The notes beneath the pieces are model-generated. The model saw only the letters and a list, made by a program, of their open reading frames with translations. It made no database searches and was not told the DNA's origin. Below, in pieces: positions 12,054 through 23,070 of a stretch of DNA of 64,000 bases. The position numbers and the translations under genes were made by a program. This DNA is from Buddleja alternifolia (Eukaryota; Streptophyta; Magnoliopsida; Lamiales; Scrophulariaceae): NCBI GenBank assembly GCA_019426215.1, contig CM033399.1:34543022-34607021 (forward strand). The letters run 5' to 3'. Position 1 is the stretch's first letter, and every line of letters begins with the position of its first letter.

Positions 12054-12420
12054 ACATTTGATTGTATACCTGTGCGGGTTTTGACGCGGATATCATTTTT
12101 TATCTTAAAACTTTTTGTTGATGGGATTAAATAATGAAACCATTTGTTAATTAATTTCTTTATATTGAATTTGATTACTGCATACCCAACAAATTGTTGC
12201 TTCATTCTTCTTTGTTGCTTGATTTTTCTTTAATGCGTAAGTTTTTTTTCAATATAGTTCTTGTTTATCTTAGGTCGGCACTTGCGTTTTATTTATCTTA
12301 GTACATTGAAAAAAAAATCACAAATAACGAGCTTTTAATTGTTACTAAATCAGTATATTACTGATATCTACTTGGTTTTACTTAGATTGTTTGGATTATT
12401 CCCTCCGAATGATTATTCCC

Positions 12421-12650
12421 TTAGCTTATTCCCTCCAAATGATGCTTCTTGGTTTTACTTTTATTTACTTCCAGTAGCATTTTTTATTTTTTTACACTAA
12501 TATACTGATATCTACTTGATTTTTGGTGACATTTTTCAGCTTTGTGCCATCTTAGATTATTCCCTCCTAATGATGCTTCTTGGTTTTAGTTAGATTTGCT
12601 CCCAGTAGCATTTTTATTTTTTTACACTAATATACTGATATCCTACTTGC
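12421..12650. repeat. Direct repeat of about 95 bp
   Basis: TTATTCCCTCC-AATGATGCTTCTTGG through ACACTAATATACTGATAT is present at about 12429-12512 and again at about 12557-12650 with small differences; a shorter relic of the end (TACTGATATCTACTTGG) lies near 12360. Non-coding. Confidence 0.65.
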
Positions 12651-12922
12651 AAAAAAAAATATATATATATATATATTAGCCATATATTATTTGAAAACAA
12701 TAGCTAGTTTTTGTTGATTTTAGTAGCAATGTCGTATATGTATTCATTTCTTGTGCATTTTTCTTTGCTATCATAATTTTGTACTTGATTCTGGTTATAA
12801 GTGATACGGTATGGACAAGGATGAATGAAATAAATTACGGCGTTTGAGATTATCCGCTAAAGGTCCACCGCAAAGACACGATGATCTAATGTGTCGTAGA
12901 GCTTCTTACGCAAAAAAAGAAG

Positions 12923-13135
12923 TCATTGAATCTAGGCAGTAATCAATTTTATGGGAAGATCTCCGGACTCCTAAAAAACTTATCTAAATGCTGGATTGAC
13001 AAACTGGAGGAAATACGTTTAAATGATAATACATTTGTTGGTAACTTGCCAGAAGAGGTGGGTGAGCTGAAGCGATTAAAGTATCTGGTGTGTGAATCTA
13101 ATATGGGTTTATCCTTCCTAACAACCTCTAGGAAG
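12923..13135 (+). pseudogene. LRR receptor-like gene fragment inside the TIR element
   Basis: The frame reads LNLGSNQFYGKISGLLKNLS and, after a short gap, LEEIRLNDNTFVGNLPEEVG then ELKRLKYL. These are about two to three leucine-rich repeats of the plant extracellular LxxLxxNxFxGxIP type found in LRR receptor-like proteins and kinases. There is no good ATG (the frame opens with TTG), no signal peptide, no membrane segment and no kinase, and the LRR pattern ends at about 13120. It is best read as a captured exon fragment carried by the element. Confidence 0.65.
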
Positions 13136-13699
13136 AGAGAAGGCAGAGCTGGAAACCTTTTTTATAATATGTATCCATACATAATTTTGCATCACTAGGG
13201 AATCGTACGTAGTAATTTGCATATAGAGCAAAACATTAAAAATCAAATTTAGTGATAATTGATTGCTAAAAGTTTGTTAAATGTTATATGCGCTTAACAT
13301 ATAAACTGCGTTTAACGCCCTTTCATGTTCGATAAGAGTGAACTCATTTAGTCAACATTTTGACCAGTTGTTAGTGGAAAAATTCTTGCTTGAATGCACC
13401 CACACACGTATTTTATTCAATATTGCAATATTTCTATTCAAAATCACGTACTACTTACGCACAAAATCTCCCTAAATAACGGCCAAAAGACTAACGGAGT
13501 TGACCGTTAAATTTTGGACGAAAAATTCAGTTGGGACCAAATGTGAGAATTTTTCAAAGTTATGGCCGCACAATGTAAGAATTCCGTAATTAATGAGGTC
13601 AAAATTAAAAAAATACCAAACATATGGAATAAAAAATGCAATTTCCGGAAACTTACGATAAGGAAATTAAGTAGATTCTTTTATATCCAATAGCCATAA
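13136..13699. other. Interior of the TIR element, no gene seen
   Basis: AT-rich sequence without a recognisable gene or repeat. Confidence 0.4.
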
Positions 13700-14066
13700 A
13701 GGAGGAACAAATTTTAGACCCACATCAGACGCTTTGAATTAAGCAAGAAATTTATTATTACTTTTGATAACCTTAATGTGTTTCAAACTTGTTGGTATTT
13801 AGAAGTGGTCAATTGTTATTAGTCCCAGATTATTACTTTGAGTAAATCATTTTGAAGAATAAAGTTCATTTTGCCCCACGAGCCGCCAACAAGGAAGACG
13901 AACAATTTTAGACCCGTGGCCAACTTTCAATTTAAACAAAATTGATTATTAATTTTGATAATCTAAAATTGTCTAAAAACATTCAATATAAAACAATGGT
14001 TAATTCTTATAGTGTTTGATTATTACTATTGAGTAAGTAGTTTTGAAGAAAAAGTTCATTTTAAAA
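13700..14066. repeat. Tandem duplication of about 180 bp
   Basis: Two diverged copies, about 13700-13875 and 13888-14066, share GAACAA-TTTTAGACCC, TTTTGATAA-CT and TTTTGAAGAA-AAAGTTCATTTT in the same order. Non-coding. Confidence 0.6.
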
Positions 14067-14121
14067 AATTATACCTTATATTGACACGTCTTAGAAAAGA
14101 AAAGAAAAGGAACTAAAGTAG

Positions 14122-14158
<37 letters not shown>

Positions 14159-14771
14159 CAGGTCTTATCAAAATAAATATGGTTGGTGTGTGCATTTAAT
14201 AAGAATGCATATTATATATAGTATATTTATATTTATATATGTCTATATATATTACTATATAGTTACTTATTTTTCGATGATGGTTTAGTTCCAAAATTGA
14301 TACCATAATTTATGTGCAAATATTGAAATAATATGAGAGAGATAATGTGTAACATCACTTTCCTCCACAAAAGCCTGAATAATGAAAATCTATTAATGTG
14401 TAAAAAATTACCAATAATTTCAAAAATTCAACACAGCTATCACGACAATCGACAGCTAAAACGAAGCAAAAAGAAAATATTCAAAATTTTGACTGAAATT
14501 TTTTTCAAGCTTCACTATGCAAGCTACTGTAGTTTCGAATCTATTGTCAGATAAGATGCCATTTGGGGTTTCAATATAAGCCAGAAAGTTTGAAATTAAT
14601 TAGTCCTTCTTACATAAAATGAATCCCAAAGACCCAACCTCTGGAAAAATGGCTAGATCACATGGAGATAACTTGCAGTTTTGGCTACAAGGGAAGGAAT
14701 ATACGCTGCAAGCAATCACATCCAAGGACATTTGCTTCCATTAATGGTTGTTTTCCACTTCATCAAGCATA

Positions 14772-14810
<39 letters not shown>

Positions 14811-15436
14811 GTTTCCTTAATTAGTGATTCCATGATTTATGCTTCGATATAAATGTATTTGTACTTCTCGCTTTTGTTCCAATGGAGATTTCGGTAATTG
14901 TATTGTGCGGAGTAGTAAATAAGTATTTTGTCTGTTGTTCGTCTTGAGGTGAAAAAATTAGTTGCTAAATTAAAGGTATATAGTCAGCCAATAAGAGTTA
15001 AAGAATTTATTTTTTGTTTTGTTAAACTCTTTTGTTCTCCAAAACAGATCCAAATGCATTCTAATCACATACATATTGTAATTTGAAATTTGCAAGGTAT
15101 TAAAATTCTAATTGCTAAACAAATATGTTTTAAATTTGAAAAAATTGTATATAATTGAGCAAAATAAAATACTTTAAAAGCACATATTGTCTTGGGTAGG
15201 TTGAATACTTGGATCAACCCAGGTAGAATGCAATGCAAATTTAAAATCCAATTAAGAATTGTTAAAAATTACCTAAATGATGGAAGTCTTATAGGATGAG
15301 AATACAATTTCTAACTACAGTCCAACAATATTTATATACATGTTCAACCCCATCATAGTGTAGGGTTGTAGGTTGTCCTTTCATATGCCCAAAAAAAATG
15401 AATATATTATGGCATCTTATTTTTGGGGGGTTGCAA
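14067..15436. other. Interior of the TIR element, TA microsatellites
   Basis: Perfect TA runs lie near 14129-14157 and 14773-14806. I found no supportable gene. Confidence 0.45.
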
Positions 15437-15449
15437 ATTGCAAGTTGGC

Positions 15450-15963
15450 CTCTCTCCCGTCTCTCTCTAAGCCCTAGCCTTTTTTTCTCTTCTATTTTTC
15501 TCCGTCGACGATGACTTGGTGAATTCACTACTGTTACCACCACCATTGTCAGCGGGTTGGGTTGAAGCACCCTTCTTCAAGTTGTACATCATATATTCAA
15601 ATCTGACGAGACGGATATGAATCTAACGAAACAGAAAGAGATCTAATGAGATGAAGACGAGTGATACATAAGTTTTTATATATCGTTTTAGATTTTTTTG
15701 TTTAGTATTTATTTTCTCTCTCGTATGAGAGTTTGCTTTCTCTCTTGAATGAGAGTTTCGTCTCTCTTTGAATAAGAGTTGCACAAAATTTTCTTGTGTT
15801 CGTTTGTGAGTTTTAAGATTTGTTATCTTCAAAAAACTTGATAGTTGGTGTTTCAGATGTTCTTACTACATCGTTTGAGTCGATATGAATTGTATTGTTC
15901 CAGGCGTTGTAAACTTTCGATTGAATGATATATAAGATCGAGTTTTTTTCAAAAAAAAATAAA
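15450..15963 (+). mobile_element. Retroposed transcript (514 bp) with poly(A) tail
   Basis: A perfect 13-bp target duplication ATTGCAAGTTGGC flanks the segment (15437-15449 and 15964-15976), and the right end is an A-rich tail (15951-15963). The left end is CTCTCTCCCGTCTCTCTC followed by AAGCCCTAGCC, typical of plant 5' leaders. The inside has no convincing frame; repeated GAGAGTTT-type words occur at 15726-15790. It is either a processed copy of a host transcript or a short internally deleted LINE; the source is not recognised. Confidence 0.7.
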
Positions 15964-16103
15964 ATTGCAAGTTGGCATTCTAAATATACTGCATGCATTT
16001 GGTATTGAATATAATTTTGGTGAAAAAAGTTTAGGACAAATGGTTTCGGTATATTGGGAAATTGTAAACCTTATGAATTTTATTCAAGATTTATATAGGA
16101 TTT

Positions 16104-16312
16104 TTTTTTTTTTAATTCAAGAGGGAGGGGGATACCCTACATATCTAACCCGACAAACCCGGGTTGAGAGTTATAATCTTGAGACATAAAGACTCTATCT
16201 AGTTCCATAAAGGAGGGAAGAGCCACAACTTGTGGCAGCCTGGATTCGAACCCAGGACCTCTCACATAATGTGGGAGGTGGATACCACTAGACCAACAGG
16301 TCTTCGGTCGAC
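16104..16312 (-). mobile_element. tRNA-derived SINE, copy 1
   Basis: Read on the minus strand: a 5' tRNA-like head with an A box (TGGTCTAGTGG) and a B box (GGTTCGAATCC), a unique body, and a tail CCCGGGTTTGTCGGG...GTAGGGTATCCCC ending in poly(A). A perfect target duplication TTATATAGGATTT lies at 16091-16103 and 16313-16325. The A/B boxes are an internal RNA polymerase III promoter. The tail matches the 3' end of LINE A (about 3819-3878) and LINE C. It sits inside the 10576-17996 element. Confidence 0.92.
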
Positions 16313-16325
16313 TTATATAGGATTT

Positions 16326-17235
16326 GTTAATTGATAAGATTAAATAACTTATAATTGACTAATACATGCTATGTTTGTTTATGTTTTTTTAGTTGAATAA
16401 GAAACTAACAAAATATAAATTAAATATTGTAAAATATGGAAAAAAAGCAAAATAATGATTGGAATAAATGATTTTGATTGATGGACGTTTTAGTCCAGCT
16501 CAGCTACATACTACAAATACCAATGTGTGGGTTATTAATTAGTTATCAAAGCTTATTAAACTGCTAACTCTACTGTCTATTTGCACTGTATTATATTATT
16601 ATCTATTTGCATTGCATTATATTATACTACGTATCGTAAAATTATACTTTATAGATTCAAATTGATCCTTTAATTTATTTATTTTAAAAAACATTAAGTA
16701 GTAAGTTGTCTTTTTTTATAATTAAATATATCAAATAAGATAACAAATAATAATTTGTAATTAAAAAACATTAAGTAGTAGGTTGATTTTTGTTAATTTA
16801 GTGCAAATAAGTTAATAAACGAGTTAGATGAAGAGAGCATAAACAAACAAGGCCATAAATTTTATAGGTTGCTTATCCTATGGAGACAAGATCCTCTCCC
16901 TTTACCCCACTTGTTTGGACCATAGCAATTTAGCCAAACATGGTAAAAAATACAGATATTGGGTTGAGTTTTGAGCCCAAATGATTACACAAGCCATTGG
17001 GTTGAGTATTGGGATGGATTCATTTATTTATTGGGCCCTGCTTTGCCAAAATCATTGGGCATAGACGTAACAATTCATTTAGTTGTGAAATAAAGAATTT
17101 TTTTTTATAATTTTATATATATTTAAAATAAACACAAAAAAAATAATCCTTGAAAGAAATCTTCCTTAAATATTTAGTATGGGCAATTTTCACCGCGCTT
17201 TTGCGTGGTGGTTGCCGATACCTAGTATATATATA
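16326..17235. other. Interior of the TIR element, no gene seen
   Basis: AT-rich DNA. ACATTAAGTAGTA occurs twice (about 16691 and 16769) within a short local duplication. Confidence 0.4.
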
Positions 17236-17560
17236 CATGAACAGATTTGAAGCTTCAAATCTGCAAATTTTTGCAGATTTGAATATATATATATATATAT
17301 AATCATCAATCATCATCATCATCACCACCAACCGCCGCCGCCGCCGCAACCACCACCACCATGATCATCATCATTATCATAATATATACATACATATATA
17401 TATAACAGATTTGAGACTCTTCAAATCTGCATTTGCAGATTTGAAAGCAAATGCAGATTTGAGACTTCAAATCTGCAATTTGCAATTGCAGAATCAAATG
17501 CGGGGCGGCGGTTTGTCAGCGGAGGCAGCGGTTCGTCGGCGGCGAAGCAGTGGCGACGGA
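17236..17560. repeat. Cluster of CAGATTTGA palindromes and GC-rich block
   Basis: A perfect 22-bp palindrome (CAGATTTGAAG joined to its reverse complement) lies at 17242-17263. The words CAGATTTGA and TCAAATCTG then recur several times up to 17480, mixed with GCAAATGCAG. Between and after them are CAT/CCG-rich low-complexity DNA (17303-17395) and a GCGGCGG-rich block (17500-17560). It could fold into several short hairpins. Confidence 0.7.
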
Positions 17561-18004
17561 GATATATATATATATATACATACTTATATATATATAAATA
17601 AATATTTTATTAATATATATTTTTTAGATATCTTTTATAATTTTAAAATTTTAAAAATATATATGTATTATAAAAATAAGATGTTTATTATCAACCAATG
17701 ATCTCTATAAAGATCTATGGTTGTAATAAATTGAATTTAATAAACTATAAGAAATTAATCATGACCATTGATATTTAGAAGATCAGATCCAATGGTCAAC
17801 AATTCAAGGGCAAAATTGTCTTTAACTGATGAAAATCCGATTACCACTCTCATGACACGGGAGTGAAGCGCGTAGGGAGTTAACTTGCTTCTTTAATTTA
17901 TTCACCGGGGGATAAGTTGATAATTTTTTATCACAGGGCGGTGGAGTGATAATAACGAATAACGAATATCACAGGGGGTTTGGGTGTAATTTACCCTATA
18001 TATA

Positions 18005-19757
18005 CACACACAAATATATGATACGGACTTCTTAAAGGGATATCTCAAGACTTCACACTAATATAGAAAGCTTGTTGCGGTTCTTTAGTGACTGGACCAG
18101 TTAAAGCTAAAAAATCAATCCTCAGCTATGTAACACACCTGCGCAAGAAAAGACCAAAAAAACACTCTCCTCCATTTAGCCAAAAAAAAAAACGATCAGC
18201 AAGTGAAAACCACTCAGGCAAGGACCAAAACACACACAAATAATAGACTTTACTTATAAAATATATTGTTGAAAAAAGTGATTAATTGAGACTCAAAGTT
18301 ATAGTGACTGTAACCAGGGACGGATTTTAGTTATAGGTATATAGATATAGGTAGAGGAAAGGAAGAAGGGACAAATTGAGGCTCAAAGTTATACCGATTG
18401 TAACCAGGGACGGATTTTAGATATAAGGGTGTGTGTGTATATATATATATATATATATTACAAATATATGATACGGACTTCTTAAAGAGATATCTCAAGA
18501 CTCCATACTAATATAGAAAGCTTGCTGCGGTTCTTTAGTGACTGGACCAGTTAAAGCTAAAAAATCAATCCCTAGCTACGTAACACACCTGCGCAAGAAA
18601 AGACCAAAAAAATACTCTCTTCCATTTAGCCAAAAAAAAAAGATCAACAAGTGAAACGCACTCGGGCAAAGACCAAAACACACACAAATAATAGACTTTA
18701 CTTATAAAATATATTGTTGAAAAAAGTGATTAATTGAGACTCAAAGTTATAGTGATTGTAACCAGGGACGGATTTCAGTTATAGGTATATAGATATAGGT
18801 AGAGGAAAGGGAGAATGGACAAATTGAGGCTCAAAGTTATACTGATTGTAACCAGGGACGGATTTTAGATATAGGGGTGTGTGTGTATATATATATTACA
18901 AATATATGATACAGACTTCTTAAAGAGATATCTCAAGACTCCATACTAATATAGAAAGCTTGTTGCGGTTCTTTAGTGACTGGACCAGTTAAAGCTAAAA
19001 AATCAATCCCCAGCTATGTAACACACCTGCGCAAGAAAAGACCAAAAAAACACTCTCCTCCATTTAGCCAAAAAAAAAAGACCAGCAAGTGAAAACCACT
19101 CAGGCAAGGACCAAAACACACACAAATAATAGACTTTACTTATAAAATATATTGTTGAAAAAAGTGATTAATTGAGACTCAAAGTTATAGTGACTGTAAC
19201 CAGGGACGGATTTTAGTTATAGGTATATAGATATAGGTAGAGGAAAGGAAGAAGGACAAATTGAGGCTCAAAGTTATATCGATTGTAACCAGGGACGGAT
19301 TTTAGATATAGGGGTGTGTGTATATATATATATATATATTACAAATATATGATATGGACTTCTTAAAGAGATATCTCAAGACTCCATACTAATATAGAAA
19401 GCTTGCTGCGGTTCTTTAGTGACTGGACCAGGTAAAGCTAGAAAATCAATCACCAGCTATGTAACACACCTGCGCAAGAAAAGACCAAAAAAACACTCTC
19501 CTCCATTTAGCCAAAAAAAAAAGATCAACAAGTGAAAAGCACTCGGGCAAGGACCAAAACACACACAAATAATAGACTTTACTTATAAAATATATTGTTG
19601 AAAAAAGTGATTAATTGAGAATCAAAGTTATAGTGATTGTAACCAAGGACAGATTTTAGTTATAGGTATATAGATATAGGTAGAGGAAAGGGACAATGGA
19701 CAAATTGAGGCTCAAAGTTATACTGATTGTAACCAGGGACGGATTTTAGATATAGGG

Positions 19758-19793
<36 letters not shown>

Positions 19794-21475
19794 TACAAAT
19801 ATATGATACAGACTTCTTAAAGAGATATCTCAAGACTCCATACTAATATAGAGAGCTTGTTGCGGTTCTTTAGTGACTGGACCAGTTAAAGCTAAAAAAT
19901 CAATCCCCAGCTATGTAACACACCTGCGCAAGAAAAAACCAAAAAAACACTCAGGCAAGTGAAAAGCACTCAGGCAAGGACCAAAAAACACACAAATAAT
20001 AGACTTTACTTATAAAATATATTGTTGAAAAAAGTGATTAATTGAGACTCAAAGTTATGGTGATTGTAACCAGGGACGGATTTTAGTTATAGGTATATAG
20101 ATATAGGTAGAGGAAAGGGAAAAGGGACAAATTGAGGCTCAAAGTTATACTGATTGTAACCAGGGATGGATTTTAGATATAGGGGTGTGTGTGTGTATAT
20201 ATATATATATATGATACGGACTTCTTAAAGAGATATCTCAAGACTCCATACTAATATAGAAAGCTTGATGCGGTTATTTAGTGACTGGACCAGTTAAAAC
20301 TAAAAAATCAATCCCCATCTATGTAACACACCTGCGCAAGAAAAGACCAAAAAAACACTTTCCTCCATTTAGCCAAAAAAAAAAAGATCAGCAAGTGAAA
20401 AGCACTCAGGCAAGGACCAAAACACACACAAATAATAGACTTTACTTATAAAAAATATTGTTGAAAAAAGTGATTAATTGAGACTCAATATTATAGTGAT
20501 TGTAACCAGGGACGGATTTTAGTTATAGGAATATAGATATAGGTAGAGGAAAGGGAGAAGGGACAAATTGAGGCTCAAAGTTATACTGATTATAACCAGG
20601 GACGAATTTTTGATATAGTGATGTGTGTGTGTGTGTGTGTGTGTATATTACAAATATATGAGACGGACTTCTTAAAGAGATATCTCAAGACTCCATACTA
20701 ATATAGAAAGCTTGCTGCGGTTCTTTAGAGACTGGACCAGTTAAAGCTAAAAAATCAATCCCCAGCTAACACACCTGCGCAAGAAAAGACCAAAAAAAAA
20801 CTCTCCTCCCTTTAGCCAAAAAAAAAAGATTAGCAAGTGAAAAGCACTCAGGCAAGGACCAAAACACACACAAATAATAGATTTTACTTATAAAATATAT
20901 TGTTGAAAAAAGTGATTAATTGAGACTCAAAGTTATAGTGATTGTAACCAGGGATGGATTTCAGTTATAGGTATATAGATATAGGTAGAGCAAAGGGAGA
21001 AGGGACAAATTGCGGCTCAAAGTTATACTGATTGTAACCAGGGACAGATTTTAGATATAGGGGTGTGTGTATATATATATATTACAAATATATGATACAG
21101 ACTTCTTAAAATGATATCTCAAGACTCCATACTAATATAGAAAGCTTGTTGCGGTTCTTTAGTGACTGGACCAGTTAAAGCTAAAAAATCAATCCCCAGC
21201 TATGTAACACAACTGCGCAAGAAAAGACCAAAAAAACACTCAGGCAAGTGAAAAACACTCAGGCAAGGACCAAAAAACACACAAATAATAGACTTTACTT
21301 ATAAAATATATTGTTGAAAAAAGTGATTAATTGAGACTCAAAGTTATGGTGATTGTAACCAGGGACGGATTTTAGTTATAGGTATATAGATATAGGTAGA
21401 GGAAAGGGAAAAGGGACAAATTAAGGCTCAAAGTTATACTGATTGTAACCAGGGACGGATTTTAGATATAGGGGG

Positions 21476-21513
<38 letters not shown>

Positions 21514-22613
21514 GATACGGACTTCTTAAAGAGATATCTCAAGACTCCATACTAATATAGAAAGCTTGATGCGGTTCTTTAGTGACTGGACCAGTTAAAG
21601 CTAAAAAATCAATCCCAAGCTATGTAACACACCAGCGCAAGAAAAGACCAAAAAAACACTCTCCTCCATTTAGCCAAAAAAAAAAGATCAGCAAGTGAAA
21701 AGCACTCAGGCAAGGACCAAAACACACACAAATAATAGACTTTACTTATAAAATATATTGTTGAAAAAAGTGATTAATTGAGACTCGAAGTTATAGTGAT
21801 TGTAACCAGGGATGGATTTTAGTTATAGGTATATAGATATAGGTAGAGGAAAGGGAGAATGGACAAATTGAGGCTCAAAGTTATACTGATTGTAACCGGG
21901 GACGGATTTTAGATATAGGGGTGTGTGTGTGTATATATATATATATATATTACAAATATATGATACGGACTTCTTAAAGAGATATCTCAAGACTCCATAC
22001 TAATATAGAAAGCTTGATGCGGTTCTTTAGTGACTGGACCAGTTAAAGCTAAAAAATCAATCCCCAGCTATGTAACACACCTGCGTAAGAAAAGACCAAA
22101 AAAACACTCTCTTCCATTTAGCCAAAAAAAGGATCAGCAAGTGAAAAGCACTCAGGCAAGGACCAAAACACACACAAATAATAGACTTTACTTATAAAAT
22201 TTATTGTTGAAAAAAATGATTAATTGAGACTCAAAGTTATAGTGATTGTAACCAGGGACGGAGTTTAGTTATAGGTATATAGATATAGGTAGAGGAAAGG
22301 GAGAAGGGACAAATTGAGGCTCAAAGTTATACTGATTGTAACCTGGGATGGATTTTAGATATAGGGGTGTGTGTGTGTATATATATATATATATTACAAA
22401 TATATGATACGGACTTCTTAAAGAAATATCTCAAGACACCATACTAATATAGAAAGCTTGATGCGGTTCTTTAGTGACTGGACCAGTTAAAGCTAAAATA
22501 TCAATCCCCAGCTATGTAACACACCTGCGCAAGAAAAGACACTCTCCTCCATTTAGCCAAAAAAAGATCAGCAAGCAAAAAGCAGACTCAGGAAAGGACC
22601 AAAGCACACACAA
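18005..22613. repeat. Satellite-like tandem array, about 11 units of about 440 bp
   Basis: The marker GATACGGACTTCTTAAA (with variants) occurs at 18020, 18470, 18908, 19351, 19805, 20213, 20660, 21094, 21514, 21962 and 22406, a period of 408-454 bp. Each unit holds two related halves (CTCAAAGTTATAGTGATTG and CTCAAAGTTATACTGATTG, each followed by TAACCAGGGACGGATTTTAG) and a TG/TA microsatellite whose length varies. Units 5-6 and 8-9 share the same rare variants, as do 1/3 and 2/4, so groups of units were duplicated together. No coding frame persists across units. Confidence 0.95.
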
Positions 22614-22725
22614 AACCAGAAAGGATTAAAGCATAGAGGACACAAAAATAAAAGGAAAGCTGGAAAAGTTGAACATCTTTTTGTATAACATCTTTTTGCC
22701 CTACACGATTCTTTAGGAAAATCTA

Positions 22726-22880
22726 CGGTGGATCGAGAGCATTGCTCTGTGTCCACTATCCACCACAAATTTACAAGTGGTGGAGTGGTTTTCATCACCC
22801 ACCACCCTATGAAAACCACCCCACCACTTGTAAATATGTGGTGGATAGTGGACCGGGAGCAATATTCTCTGTCCACCATA
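22726..22880. repeat. Foldback element, near-perfect 70-bp inverted repeat
   Basis: The left arm, from GGTGGATCGAGAGCATTGCT through CCACTATCCACCAC to GTGGTTTTCAT, is repeated as reverse complement after a loop of about 15 bases (about 22796-22810), with only about 9 mismatches over 70 bases. The transcript of either strand would form a long stem. Possible roles are a MITE or a small-RNA precursor; I see no clear target duplication beyond TA. Overlapping short frames on both strands are by-products of the symmetry. Confidence 0.85.
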
Positions 22881-23070
22881 GAATTATCCATTCTTTTACC
22901 AAGACAATTTGCTACACTTTTTTAATAATTATTAATGAAAATTAGTAATATCTCTCTAAATGAGTTTTTATATTCAAAAAGTACATTATAATACTTTTCA
23001 ATTCAAAATTTATCCCGTCAACTTATCATCCAAAAAACTTGCAATACAAGGTTAATAAAAAAAATTGACA

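Larger units (their letters stand above)
10576..17996. mobile_element. 7.4-kb element with long terminal inverted repeats (MULE-like, non-autonomous)
   Basis: The left end GGGTAAATTACACCCAA and the following bases (CCCCTGTGATATTCGTTATT, then CACTCC and TGTGATAAAAAA) are repeated in reverse complement at the right end (about 17928-17996), giving terminal inverted repeats of about 70 bp. The flanks are both TATATATA (10568-10575 and 17997-18004), consistent with an 8-9 bp target duplication, but the target is a TA run so the length is uncertain. Ends starting GGG with long inverted repeats suggest a Mutator-like element; a hAT origin is not excluded. No transposase is visible. It carries an LRR-gene fragment, a promoter-like stretch, a SINE and a retroposed transcript. 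Confidence 0.72.

Noticed and set aside
16245..16305. A tRNA gene on the minus strand (A and B boxes)
   Set aside because: It is followed by a unique body, a LINE-like tail and poly(A), has a target duplication, and has a second copy at 36914; it is a SINE head.
18005..22613. CRISPR-like array of repeats
   Set aside because: Units are long (about 440 bp), fully repeated with no unique spacers, and the genome is a plant; it is a tandem satellite.
22568..22945. Overlapping frames on both strands of about 65-107 codons
   Set aside because: They arise from the hairpin symmetry at 22726-22880 and from the array edge.
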